From VBDM01 sp035651815 (lineage in GTDB: Bacteria; Pseudomonadota; Gammaproteobacteria; Burkholderiales; SG8-39): 64,000 nt of DNA. The stretch is from NCBI GenBank assembly GCA_035651815.1, contig DASRFB010000042.1, positions 4,087 through 68,086 of the forward strand. Direction: 5' to 3'. Position 1 is the stretch's first letter. Every line of letters starts with the position of its first letter. This document shows positions 24,248-33,006 of the stretch, one piece after another. A model generated the notes under the pieces. That model was given only the letters and a program-made list of their open reading frames with translations, was not told where the DNA came from and did no database searches. Both the position numbers and the translations under genes were made by a program.

Positions 24248-26119
24248 ATGAATGCCCCCGAGATCCTCGCCCCGGAAGCGGCGGCGCCAGCCGGGTCGGA
24301 CGATTTCCCCGACGTCGGCGACTACGCGGCCATCGGCAATTGCCGCACGCTCGCGCTCGTCTCGAAGGCGGGGGCCATCGAGTGGCTCTGCCTGCCGCAC
24401 TTCTCGGGGGCCGCGATCTTCGCCGCGATCCTGGACCGGCGCGCGGGACACTTCTCGGTCCGGCCCGCGGGCGAGTTCAAGGTCGAGCGCGCCTACGTCC
24501 CCGGGACCAACGCGCTCGCGACGACCTTCCACGCGCCCGGCGGCACGCTGCGCCTCACCGACTGCATGACGCTGCCGCCCGAGCCCTCGGGCGACCTGCA
24601 GACGCGCGTCGAGCTCGAGCCCGAGCACGAGGTGCTGCGCCTGGTCGAGTGCGTCTCGGGCGAGGTCGACGTCGACGTCTCGTTCGCGCCGCGCGGAGAT
24701 TTCGGGCGCTACGCGATGCGCTTCGTGAAGCGCGGGCGACTGGGCTGGCAGTGCCTGCGCTGCCCGTCGGGCGCGTTCCTGCAGTCCGACATCGAGCTCG
24801 ACGTCGATCCGTCGGGCGAGCGGCTGGTGGGGCGCGCGCGGCTGCGCGCGGGGCAGTCGCGCTGGCTCTCGTTCTGCTACGACCGCTTCGAGGTGAGCGT
24901 CGTGCCGCCGCTCGGCGACGGCGCGCGCCGCCGGCTCGACGCGACCGTCGGCTGGTGGAAATGGTGGGGGCGGCATTGCCGCTACGACGGCCCGCACCGC
25001 GAGGAGGTGCTGCGCAGCGCGCTCGTGCTGAAGCTGCTCACCTGCGCGCTGAGCGGCGCGGTCATCGCCGCGCCGACCACGTCGCTGCCCGAGGAGATCG
25101 GCGGTCCGCGCAACTGGGATTACCGCTTCTGCTGGATCCGCGACAGCGCGCTCGTGCTCGACGCGTTCTTCTCGCTCGGCTTCGTCGACGAGGGCGACGC
25201 CTTCCTCGGCTGGCTGCTGCACGCGACCCGGCTCACCTGGCCCGAGCTGCAGGTCATGTACGACCTCTACGGCGAGACGAGGCTCACCGAGAAGACGCTC
25301 GGCCATCTCTCGGGCTACCGCGGATCGCGGCCGGTGCGCATCGGCAACGGCGCGCACGACCAGCTGCAGCTCGACATCTACGGCGAGCTGATCGCCGCCG
25401 TCGCGCGCTACGTCGACCTCGGCGGCGAGCTCGACTCGAGCGAGCGGCGCATGCTGGCCGGCCTGTGCCGCAGCGTCACCGCGCTGTGGCGCAAGCCCGA
25501 CCACGGCATCTGGGAGGCGCGCCGCGCGCCGCGCCATCACACGCACTCGAAGGCGATGTGCTGGGTCGCGATGGACCGGCTGCGCGCGCTCGACGAGCGG
25601 ATCGGGCTCGACCTCGACCGCGGCATCCTCGAGCGCGAGTGCCGGGCGATCCGCGACGAGATCGAGCGGCGCGGCTTCAACGCGCGCCTCGGCGCCTACG
25701 TCGGCTACTTCGACGGCGACGAGCCCGACGCGAGCCTGCTGCTGCTCGCGCGCCACGGCTATATCGAGCCCGGGCACCCACGCATGCAAGGCACGTACCG
25801 GCTGATCGACTCGACGCTCTCGAGCCACGGCATGCTGCACCGCTATCCGCTCGACACGAACTACGACGGCATCCGCGGCCACGAGAACGTGTTCGCGCCG
25901 TGCAGCTTCTGGGCGGCGGAGTACCTCGCCAACTGCGGCCGGCGCAAGGAGGCCGAGGCGCTGTTCGAGCGGCTGCTCGGCTGCGCCAACGACGTCGAGC
26001 TGTACGCCGAGGAGATCGAGGCGTCCACGGGCAAGCCGGTCGGCAACTTTCCGCAGGCGTTCACGCACGTGAGCATGATCTCGGCGGCGCAGGCGCTGTA
26101 CTCGCACAAGACCGCGTAG
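24248..26119 (+). CDS. Glycoside hydrolase family 15 protein (glucoamylase/trehalase-like)
   Basis: A 623-residue cytoplasmic protein with no signal peptide. The N-terminal beta-sandwich (about 1-250) starts Y-A-A-I-G-N-C-R-T-L-A-L-V-S-K-A-G-A-I-E-W-L-C-L-P, typical of bacterial GH15. The (alpha/alpha)6 barrel follows with R-N-W-D-Y-R-F-C-W-I-R-D, the general acid in D-H-G-I-W-E-A-R, H-S-K-A-M-C-W-V-A, and the base Glu in L-Y-A-E-E-I. Members cleave alpha-glucans, trehalose or related glucosides; the substrate cannot be read here, and no glycogen or trehalose gene is nearby. Confidence 0.88.
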   Translation: MNAPEILAPEAAAPAGSDDFPDVGDYAAIGNCRTLALVSKAGAIEWLCLPHFSGAAIFAAILDRRAGHFSVRPAGEFKVERAYVPGTNALATTFHAPGGTLRLTDCMTLPPEPSGDLQTRVELEPEHEVLRLVECVSGEVDVDVSFAPRGDFGRYAMRFVKRGRLGWQCLRCPSGAFLQSDIELDVDPSGERLVGRARLRAGQSRWLSFCYDRFEVSVVPPLGDGARRRLDATVGWWKWWGRHCRYDGPHREEVLRSALVLKLLTCALSGAVIAAPTTSLPEEIGGPRNWDYRFCWIRDSALVLDAFFSLGFVDEGDAFLGWLLHATRLTWPELQVMYDLYGETRLTEKTLGHLSGYRGSRPVRIGNGAHDQLQLDIYGELIAAVARYVDLGGELDSSERRMLAGLCRSVTALWRKPDHGIWEARRAPRHHTHSKAMCWVAMDRLRALDERIGLDLDRGILERECRAIRDEIERRGFNARLGAYVGYFDGDEPDASLLLLARHGYIEPGHPRMQGTYRLIDSTLSSHGMLHRYPLDTNYDGIRGHENVFAPCSFWAAEYLANCGRRKEAEALFERLLGCANDVELYAEEIEASTGKPVGNFPQAFTHVSMISAAQALYSHKTA

Positions 26120-26127
26120 CGGACGAC

Positions 26128-26619
26128 ATGACCGACGTCGGCGAGACCATCATCCACATCATGCTCTGGGGCTTCGTCGCGACGGGGGCGCAGGCCGCGG
26201 TTCTCTTCGGCAGCCAGCGCCTCGGCTACTCGCGCCTCTCGCTGCCGTTCCTGATCGGGACCATGTTCACGGGGGAGCGGCCCGCGGCGAACGCGGCGGG
26301 CGCCGTGTTCTACTGGCTGGGCGGCTGGCTGTTCGCGTTCATCTACTACTTCCTGTTCTCGGAGCTCGGGCGAACGGCCTGGTGGATCGGAGCGCTGATC
26401 GGCAGCCTGCACGGGCTCGTGCTGCTCACGACGCTCGCGCCGCTCATGCCGTACCTGCACCCCCGCATGGCGACCGAGTACGAGGGCCCGAGCTACCGCC
26501 GCAGGCTGCAGCCGCCGGGCTTCCTGGCGCTGCACTACGGCTACCGCACGCCGCTCACGACCCTGCTCGCGCACGCGCTGTACGGCGCGATCCTCGGGGC
26601 CGGAATGTCGTTGCACTGA
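26128..26619 (+). CDS. Hypothetical multi-span membrane protein
   Basis: A 163-residue protein I do not recognise. Four hydrophobic segments are visible: about residues 8-26, 38-44 with 55-75, 84-108, and 140-160. A soluble loop (about 109-135) holds P-Y-L-H-P-R-M-A-T-E-Y-E-G-P and several Arg. Small polytopic proteins with a similar M-x-L-W-G-F-V-A-T start occur in proteobacteria without assigned function. It lies 8 bases after the GH15 gene and 14 before tamA, so it is probably co-transcribed. Confidence 0.6.
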   Translation: MTDVGETIIHIMLWGFVATGAQAAVLFGSQRLGYSRLSLPFLIGTMFTGERPAANAAGAVFYWLGGWLFAFIYYFLFSELGRTAWWIGALIGSLHGLVLLTTLAPLMPYLHPRMATEYEGPSYRRRLQPPGFLALHYGYRTPLTTLLAHALYGAILGAGMSLH

Positions 26620-26633
26620 ACCCGGCGAGCCCG

Positions 26634-28418
26634 ATGCCTGCGACGGTCGCGGGGTGGACCTTGCGCGCGCTCGTCGCGGTCGCCGCTCTCGCGCTCGGGC
26701 TCGCGCACGGCCCGGTCCAGGCGGCGGCCTCGCCCGAGGCGGCGCCGCTGCGCTACCGCATCGAGCTGCAGGGACCCAAGGAGCTCACGGGAATGCTGAA
26801 AGAGGGCCTGAAGCTCTCGCGCTGGCAGCACGACCCGGGGATGACGCCCGAGCTGCTCGAGCGCCTGCTCGAGGAATCGGTCCGCGACGCCCGCGAGGCG
26901 GCGGCGACCGAAGGCTATTTCTCCGCGGCGGTGCGCGGCGCGATCGACCGCGGCTCCGATCCCTGGATCGTGACGCTGACGGTGGACCCGGGGCCGAGAA
27001 CGACCGTCGATCGCGTCGACATCCGCGTGAGCGGCCCCGCGGCCGACGACGCCGAGGCGCGGGGCGTCATCGACCGCATCCGCGCGCGCTGGTCGCTCGC
27101 GGCGGGGCAGCCGTTCCGCCAGGAGGCCTGGGAGAGCGCCAAGCGCGACGCCGTGCGCGAGCTCTCCGAGTGGCGCTACGCCGCGGCGCGCGTCGCCGCG
27201 AGCCGCGCCGAGATCGACCCGCAGTCGCGCAGCGCCGCGCTCACGGTCGAGCTCGCGAGCGGGCCGCCGTTCCGCTTCGGGCCGCTCCAGGTGAGCGGCA
27301 CGAAGCGCTATTCGCAAAGGCTCGTCGAGAACCTCGACCCCATCCGGCCCGGCGACGTCTACGAGCGCAAGGCGCTCGCCACCTATCAACGGCGGCTGCT
27401 CGAGACCGGCTATTTCGTGAGCGCGCAGGTCGACGTCGATCCCGAGGCGCCCGACCCGGGCGCGGCACCGGTGCGCGTGGCCCTGATCGAAGGCAGCCGC
27501 CAGCACGTCGAGGCCGGCGTCAGCTACAGCACCGACGCGGGCCAGCGCCTCGAGCTGCGCTACAACAACATGGACACGCTCGGGTCGGCGTCGCGCTTCA
27601 AGAGCGACCTGCAGCTCGACCGCAAGATCCAGCAGCTGAATCTGAACCTCGATTCGCCGCCGCTCTCGGAGGCGCGCTGGAACAGCGGCTTCGCGCGCGC
27701 CCGCCGCACCGACATCCAGAACCAGCAGACCGCGGAGGCCGCGGTCGGCGTCTCGCACAACTGGCTCTCGGGCGGCACGCCGTCGGGGCTGGAGCTTTCC
27801 GCGCACACCGAGGACCAGAAGGTCGCCGACGTGCCCGACCAGCGCAGCCACGCCATCTATCTCGCGTTCCGCAGGACCTTCCGCGACACCGACGATGTCG
27901 TCGCGCCGCGCTCGGGCGTCCTCGCCAACTGGGAAGTGGGCGCCGCGCCCGCCGCGCTCGCCACGCGCGGATTCGCGCGCGCGACCGCCGGCGCCTCGTA
28001 CTTCTTCCCGGTCGCGCGCAACGACGACCTGCTGCTGCGCGCCTACGGCGGCGTCGTGCGGGCCGCCGCGCGCGACGGCATCCCGTCGACGTTCCTGTTC
28101 CGGACGGGCGGCGACCAGACGGTGCGCGGCTACGCCTTCGAGAGCCTCGGCGTCAAGCAGGGCGACGCCGTCGTCGGCGGCCGCTACGTCGCGGTGACGA
28201 GCGTCGAGGAGACGCACTGGTTCGGCGCGAGCTGGGGCGTCGCGGCCTTCGTCGACGCCGGCAACGCCTGGGACCGCGGCACGCCGTTCCACGCCGCGGT
28301 GGGCTACGGCACGGGCGCGCGCTTCCGCACGCCGGTCGGGCCGATCCGCATCGACCTCGCGTACGGGCGCGATACGCGCAAGGTCCGGCTGCACTTCTCG
28401 GCCGGCTTCACGTTCTGA
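26634..28418 (+). CDS. tamA: Translocation and assembly module outer-membrane protein TamA
   Basis: A 594-residue Omp85-family protein. A signal peptide (residues 1-31, ending V-Q-A-A-A) is followed by three POTRA-like domains (about 35-280) and a C-terminal barrel. The Omp85 lid-lock motif appears as F-R-T-G-G-D-Q-T-V-R-G-Y (about 488-499), and the last strand ends H-F-S-A-G-F-T-F with terminal Phe. With TamB it inserts some outer-membrane proteins and, in recent work, moves phospholipids. tamB begins 8 bases later. Confidence 0.93.
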   Translation: MPATVAGWTLRALVAVAALALGLAHGPVQAAASPEAAPLRYRIELQGPKELTGMLKEGLKLSRWQHDPGMTPELLERLLEESVRDAREAAATEGYFSAAVRGAIDRGSDPWIVTLTVDPGPRTTVDRVDIRVSGPAADDAEARGVIDRIRARWSLAAGQPFRQEAWESAKRDAVRELSEWRYAAARVAASRAEIDPQSRSAALTVELASGPPFRFGPLQVSGTKRYSQRLVENLDPIRPGDVYERKALATYQRRLLETGYFVSAQVDVDPEAPDPGAAPVRVALIEGSRQHVEAGVSYSTDAGQRLELRYNNMDTLGSASRFKSDLQLDRKIQQLNLNLDSPPLSEARWNSGFARARRTDIQNQQTAEAAVGVSHNWLSGGTPSGLELSAHTEDQKVADVPDQRSHAIYLAFRRTFRDTDDVVAPRSGVLANWEVGAAPAALATRGFARATAGASYFFPVARNDDLLLRAYGGVVRAAARDGIPSTFLFRTGGDQTVRGYAFESLGVKQGDAVVGGRYVAVTSVEETHWFGASWGVAAFVDAGNAWDRGTPFHAAVGYGTGARFRTPVGPIRIDLAYGRDTRKVRLHFSAGFTF

Positions 28419-28426
28419 GGCGCCCG

Positions 28427-31400
28427 ATGCGCTGGCTGGTCCGCGGAATCGCCGTCGTCGCCGTGCTCGCCGCGACGCTCGCCGGCGGCCTCTGGTGGCT
28501 GCTGCACAGCGAGGCGGCCTGGCGCTGGGCGCTCGAGCGGGTGCAATCCTCGAGCGGCGGCGCGCTGCGCATCGAAGGCGAGCGCGGCACGCCGGCGCGC
28601 GAGCTGCGCTTCGATCGCCTGGTCTACGCGGCGCCGGGCTTCCGCGTCGAGGTCCGCGGCGTCGTGCTGCGCGGCGCCGGGCTCTCGGGCGCGGCGACCG
28701 GTCGCATCGCCGTCGATTCGCTCCACGTCGACGCGATCGAGGTCACGTTGTCGGATCAGCCCGGGCAGGCGCCGAAGCGCGCCGCGCCGCCGCGCCTTGC
28801 GCTCCCGCTCGGCGTGAGCGTCGCGCGGGCCGACGTCGCCGAGGTCACGGTCCGCAGACCGGGCTCGGAGCTCGCGTTCCGCCGGCTCGCCTTCGCCTAC
28901 GAGGGCGGCCCGATGCGCCACCGCGTCGACGGCCTGACCGTGGAGACGCCATGGGGCAGCGCGGCGCTGCACGCCGAGGTCGGCGCCGCCGAGCCCTTCG
29001 CGTTCTCCGGCGCCGGCGCGCTCGCGCGGGCCGACGCACGCTTTCCGCTCGGCGCCGCGATCGAATGGAGGGGCGATCTTCACGGCTTGGCCGCGTCGCT
29101 GCGCGGCGCCGCGGCGGGCGTAGCGGTTCGCGCGCGCGCCGACATGGCGCCGCTCGACGCGCGCCCGCTGCGCTCGCTCGAAGCGAGCGCGGACGCGGTG
29201 GACCTCGCGCGCTTGGTCGAGGGCTTGCCTTCGACCGCGCTTCGCGTCGAGTTGCGCGCGCGCGGCGACCGCGGCCCGTTTCTCTCCGGCGAGCTGTCCG
29301 CGGTCAACGCGCGTCCCGGAACGATCGACGCGGGGCGGCTTCCGCTCGCGCGCCTCGACGCACGCTTCGCGACCGACCTCGAGAGCGTGCGGCTGTCCGA
29401 TCTGCTCGCGCGCTCCGCCGGCGGAACGCTCTCGGGCGGCGGCGAGCTCACGCCGAGGGACGCGCGCCTCGCGCTGCGCGCCGCGGACCTCGACCTGCGC
29501 CAGCTGCATTCCGCGCTGAAGCGCACCCGGCTGGACGGGCCGCTCGACGTCGCGGTGTCCGCGCAGCGCCAGACGTTGCGCGGCACGCTCGCGCAAGGCG
29601 ACCTGAGCGTCAGCGCCGACGTGGTGAAGCTCGGCTCGCGGGTCGACGTGCGCTCGCTGCGCGCGGCCGCGAACGGCGGCGAGGTCCGGGGCAGGCTCCG
29701 GCTCACGCTCGGCGGCGCGATGCCGCTCAGCGGCGATCTCTCGTTCGCGCGCTTCGACCCTTCGCGCTTCGGCGACTACCCGGAGGGCGCCATCGACGGC
29801 AGCGTCGCCGTTCGCGGCCGGCTGGGCGCGCCGCGCCGCGTCGACGCGAGCTGGACGATCGCTCCCAGCCGGCTCGCCGGGCTGCCGCTCGAGAGCGCCG
29901 GCTCCGCGCGCCTGGAGAACGAGCGCCTGAGCGACGTCAGCGCGGAAGCGCGGCTCGGCGGGTCGCGGATCTCGGCGCGCGGCGCGTTCGGCGGCAAGGA
30001 AGATCGGCTCGCCTGGGTCGTGGACGCGCCTCGCCTCGCCGAAATCGAGCCCCACCTCGCGGGGCGCGTGCACGCCGAAGGCAGCGCGGCCGGCCGCTGG
30101 CGCGATCCGCGCATCGAATTCTCCGCGCGGGCCGATGCGCTGCGCCTGCCCGGCGGCGTCGCGGTGCGCTCGCTGGCGGCGAAAGGCGCGGTGGGCAAGG
30201 ACCGCGGCGCGCCGCTCGAGATCGAGCTGGTCGGGCACGACATCGATGCGCGCGGCGTCACCGTCGGGCGCCTGGAGGCGCGCAGCACGGGCAGTGTCGC
30301 CGCGCACGAGGCGAGCGTGCTCGCCGAGACTCCAGGGGCGCAGTCGTTCCGCGTATCGGCGCGCCTGCGCGGCGGCTGGAACGGCGCCGACGGCTGGTCC
30401 GGCGAGCTCCTCGAGCTGCGCAACGACGGCCGCTATCCGCTGCGGCTGCTGCGTCCGGTCGCGGTGCGCGCGTCCGCGGCGCGGGTCGACGTCGGGCGCG
30501 TCGAGGCGACGCTCGGCGACGGGCGGCTGATCGCGCGCGAATCGGAATGGACGCCGGGGCGCGTGTCCTCGAGCGGCGAGTTCGACGGGCTTCCCGCCGC
30601 GTGGCTGCTCGGGCCCGCGGGGCTCGCCGGCAAGATCGAGTCGACGCTCACGCTCGAGGGCCGGTGGGCGCTGCGCTCGGATCCCGCGCTGAACGGCACG
30701 GTGTCGGTGCGCCGCGGCGGCGGCGACCTCGTGGTGCCCGGCACGCCGCGGATCGCGGCCGCGCTCGAGCGGCTCGCGCTCGCCGCCGTCTTCCGCGACG
30801 GCGCGGTGTCGGCGGAGCTCGCCGTCGCATCGCGGCTCGCGACGCTCTCGGCGCACGCCGAGGCGCGGCCCGAGCCCGGGGGCGACGCGCCGGGTCCGGC
30901 CTCCGCGCTCTCGTTCCGCGCGCACGCCGACGTGGCGCAGCTCGGCACGGTGGCCAAGCCGTTCCTCACGCAGGCCCGGGTCGACGGCCGGATCGGCATC
31001 GACGTGCAGGGGCGCGGGACGCTCGCCCGGCCCGTGATCACGGGCGCCGTGCACGGCGAGGCGATTCGCATCGACGTGCCGCCTTACGGCGTCTATCTCA
31101 AGGACGGCAAGCTCGCCGCCGTCCTCGAGGGAGATCGCGTGCGCGTCGAGGAGCTGTCGATCCGCGGCGGCGAGGGCAGCCTCACCGCGAGCGGCGCGCT
31201 GCCGCTGCGCGGCGCGGGCGGGGGGCGGCTCGAATGGCGCGCGCGGGATCTGGGCGTGCTCGACCGGCCCGACATGCGTCTCGTGCTCTCGGGGCAGGGC
31301 GCGGTGGCGCTCGAGGACGGCCGCGTCGCGGTGTCGGGCGAGCTGCGCGCGCGCTCGGGCTTCTTCGACATCGAGCGCGACCGCCTGCCCGACCTCGGCA

Positions 31401-32167
31401 ACGACGTGGTCGTCCTCGGCCAGGCCGCGCCGCCGCGCGAGGCGCTCAAGCGGCCGCCGGTCGCGCTCGACGTCCGGCTCGATCTCGGAGACCGCCTCAC
31501 GGTCCAGGGCCTGGGCTTCGACGGAAAGGTCACGGGCCAGCTGCGCGTGTCGACCGACAAGGCGGGCGAGCTGCGCGCCGAAGGCAAGCTGACGGCGAAG
31601 GACGCGACCTACCTCGCCTATGGCCAGGCCCTCAACGTCGACCCGGGCGAGGTGATCTTCGACGGGCCGATCGAGAACCCGGCGCTGAACATCACCGCGT
31701 GGCGGCGCAACCAGGCGGTGGAAGCGGGCGTGCAGATCGGCGGCACCGCGCGCAACCCCCGCGCGCAGCTGGTCTCGAACCCTTCGGTCCCGGATGGCGA
31801 GAAGCTCTCGTGGCTCGTGCTCGGGCGCGCGCCCGACGACGCGACCAAGGCCGACCTCGCGCTGCTGCAGGCCGCCGCGGGCGCGCTGCTGCCGCGCGGC
31901 AGCTCGGTGCCGCTCACGCGGCGCATCGCGCGCACGGTGGGCCTCGACGAGATCACGCTGCGCGGCAACAGCGAGCTCGCCGAGCGCGTGGTCGCGCTCG
32001 GCAAGCGCGTGTCGGACCGGCTCTACGTCAGCTACGAGCAGGCCGTGGGCGCGACCGCCGCCAACCTGGTGAAGCTCGACTACACGCTGTCGCGGCGCTG
32101 GTCGGTGCGCGCCGAGACCGGCACGATCACCGGCCTCGGCCTGTTCTACCGATACTCCTGGGATTGA
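28427..32167 (+). CDS. tamB: Translocation and assembly module inner-membrane protein TamB
   Basis: A 1246-residue AsmA-like protein. One N-terminal membrane anchor (residues 5-26) is followed by a long repetitive beta-rich region and the conserved DUF490/TamB C-terminal domain (about 880-1246; e.g. G-x-L-T-A-x-G-x-L-P-L near 925, P-x-L-N-I-T-A near 1085). It ends G-L-F-Y-R-Y-S-W-D. It spans the periplasm to TamA as a hydrophobic groove. The length is normal. It converges on the CBS-domain gene with only 15 bases between stops and no terminator seen. Confidence 0.95.
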   Translation: MRWLVRGIAVVAVLAATLAGGLWWLLHSEAAWRWALERVQSSSGGALRIEGERGTPARELRFDRLVYAAPGFRVEVRGVVLRGAGLSGAATGRIAVDSLHVDAIEVTLSDQPGQAPKRAAPPRLALPLGVSVARADVAEVTVRRPGSELAFRRLAFAYEGGPMRHRVDGLTVETPWGSAALHAEVGAAEPFAFSGAGALARADARFPLGAAIEWRGDLHGLAASLRGAAAGVAVRARADMAPLDARPLRSLEASADAVDLARLVEGLPSTALRVELRARGDRGPFLSGELSAVNARPGTIDAGRLPLARLDARFATDLESVRLSDLLARSAGGTLSGGGELTPRDARLALRAADLDLRQLHSALKRTRLDGPLDVAVSAQRQTLRGTLAQGDLSVSADVVKLGSRVDVRSLRAAANGGEVRGRLRLTLGGAMPLSGDLSFARFDPSRFGDYPEGAIDGSVAVRGRLGAPRRVDASWTIAPSRLAGLPLESAGSARLENERLSDVSAEARLGGSRISARGAFGGKEDRLAWVVDAPRLAEIEPHLAGRVHAEGSAAGRWRDPRIEFSARADALRLPGGVAVRSLAAKGAVGKDRGAPLEIELVGHDIDARGVTVGRLEARSTGSVAAHEASVLAETPGAQSFRVSARLRGGWNGADGWSGELLELRNDGRYPLRLLRPVAVRASAARVDVGRVEATLGDGRLIARESEWTPGRVSSSGEFDGLPAAWLLGPAGLAGKIESTLTLEGRWALRSDPALNGTVSVRRGGGDLVVPGTPRIAAALERLALAAVFRDGAVSAELAVASRLATLSAHAEARPEPGGDAPGPASALSFRAHADVAQLGTVAKPFLTQARVDGRIGIDVQGRGTLARPVITGAVHGEAIRIDVPPYGVYLKDGKLAAVLEGDRVRVEELSIRGGEGSLTASGALPLRGAGGGRLEWRARDLGVLDRPDMRLVLSGQGAVALEDGRVAVSGELRARSGFFDIERDRLPDLGNDVVVLGQAAPPREALKRPPVALDVRLDLGDRLTVQGLGFDGKVTGQLRVSTDKAGELRAEGKLTAKDATYLAYGQALNVDPGEVIFDGPIENPALNITAWRRNQAVEAGVQIGGTARNPRAQLVSNPSVPDGEKLSWLVLGRAPDDATKADLALLQAAAGALLPRGSSVPLTRRIARTVGLDEITLRGNSELAERVVALGKRVSDRLYVSYEQAVGATAANLVKLDYTLSRRWSVRAETGTITGLGLFYRYSWD

Positions 32168-32182
32168 GCGCCGCCGGAGACG

Positions 32183-32626
32183 CTAGTGGGCCCCGGCGGT
32201 CTGCGAGTGCTGCTCGCTCGGCTTCGAGATGCCCTTCATCGCTTCGCCCGCGGTGCGGCTCTCGGACTTGCGCGCGAGGTCTCCGAGCGAGAGGATGCCG
32301 ACCAGCTTCTTCTCGCGCGTCACGACGGGCAGGCGCCGCACCTGGATGTCGCTCATGTTCTTCGCGACGTTCTTCACGTCGTCGTCCTCGAAGCAGTAGA
32401 GCACTTCCTTGCTCATCACCTGGCTCACCGGCGTGTCGGGCCCCTGGCCCTTCGCGACCGCGCGCACCGCGATGTCGCGGTCGGTGATCATGCCGATGAG
32501 GCGGTCGCTGTCGGCTACCGGCAGCGACCCGATGTCGCAGTCCTCCATCAGGGCCGCGGCCTCCTCGATCGACTGATCGGCATGGATGAGCATGACGTCA
32601 CGGGTCATCGCTTCGCTGACTTTCAT
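32183..32626 (-). CDS. Two-CBS-domain protein
   Basis: A 147-residue cytoplasmic protein that is essentially one Bateman module: CBS1 about residues 8-60 (A-D-Q-S-I-E-E-A-A-A-L-M ... I-G-M-I-T-D-R-D-I-A) and CBS2 about 75-130 (V-R-R-L-P-V-V-T-R-E-K-K-L-V-G-I-L-S-L-G-D-L-A). Such proteins bind adenosine ligands; the target is unknown. I start at M-K-V-S-E-A-M-T-R-D-V because AAAGGAG lies just upstream; an ATG 42 codons earlier is unsupported. The 169 bases between it and tRNA-Leu show only the tRNA promoter. Confidence 0.88.
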   Translation of the reverse strand: MKVSEAMTRDVMLIHADQSIEEAAALMEDCDIGSLPVADSDRLIGMITDRDIAVRAVAKGQGPDTPVSQVMSKEVLYCFEDDDVKNVAKNMSDIQVRRLPVVTREKKLVGILSLGDLARKSESRTAGEAMKGISKPSEQHSQTAGAH

Positions 32627-32780
32627 GGGGTCTCCTTTCGTCGTTGCCGCCGGAGCAACTGCGAGGTCGCTCCCGTGCGATATGTTTCCGTTCCGCGGCC
32701 TCGCCGAGCCGCGGCATCCGGGATAGACCGGCTTCGCGCGGCGATGTTTCACCGAGCTGCGACGGCGGCGACGCGTGGGC

Positions 32781-32786
32781 TACAAT
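32781..32786 (+). promoter_or_regulatory. Probable -10 box of tRNA-Leu
   Basis: TACAAT at 32781-32786 lies 10 bases before the tRNA. The -35 region is poor. Confidence 0.4.
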
Positions 32787-32795
32787 GCGTGCGCC

Positions 32796-32882
32796 GCCTG
32801 GGTGGCGAAACTGGTAGACGCAAGGGACTTAAAATCCCTCGGGGGCGACCCCATGCCGGTTCGAGTCCGGCCCCGGGCACCA
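32796..32882 (+). tRNA. tRNA-Leu (anticodon TAA)
   Basis: Eighty-seven bases with encoded CCA. The acceptor arms GCCTGGG and CCCGGGC pair with one G-T wobble; the anticodon stem AGGGA/TCCCT encloses CTTAAAA, giving TAA at 32830-32832; there is a long variable arm (CGGGGGCGACCCC) as in class II tRNAs; the T loop is GTTCGAG. The gene ends two bases before a DUF488 gene remnant. Confidence 0.96.
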
Positions 32883-32883
32883 T

Positions 32884-32982
32884 GTGATCTCCGTCGGCTG
32901 CTACTGCGAGGACGAGCGGCGCTGCCACCGCTCGGTGCCGCCCGAGCTTTTGCGCGACCGCGGCGCTAAGATAGCGGCGTGA
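32884..32982 (+). pseudogene. C-terminal remnant of a DUF488-family gene
   Basis: Thirty-two codons in one frame right after the tRNA CCA, ending TGA at 32980-32982. They read V-G-C-Y-C-E-D-E-R-R-C-H-R-S-V-P-P-E-L-L-R-D-R-G-A, which is the conserved end of DUF488 proteins (C-Y-C-E-D-x-x-x-C-H-R-S, then E-L-L-x-x-R-G-A). The N-terminal hundred or so residues are absent. The first codon is GTG, but a stand-alone function is unlikely. The match suggests that a deletion or recombination replaced the upstream part of the gene with the tRNA region. Confidence 0.65.
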
Positions 32983-33006
32983 AATCGCCGCGAAAGAAAA
33001 TATAGC

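Noticed and set aside
28495..32487. A 1330-codon plus-strand frame overlapping tamB.
   Set aside because: It is an Arg/Ala-rich out-of-frame reading of tamB with no recognisable motif; the tamB frame has the membrane anchor and conserved C-terminus.
32627..33006. Integrated mobile element at tRNA-Leu.
   Set aside because: No integrase, transposase or att duplication was seen in the window; only a gene remnant supports past rearrangement.
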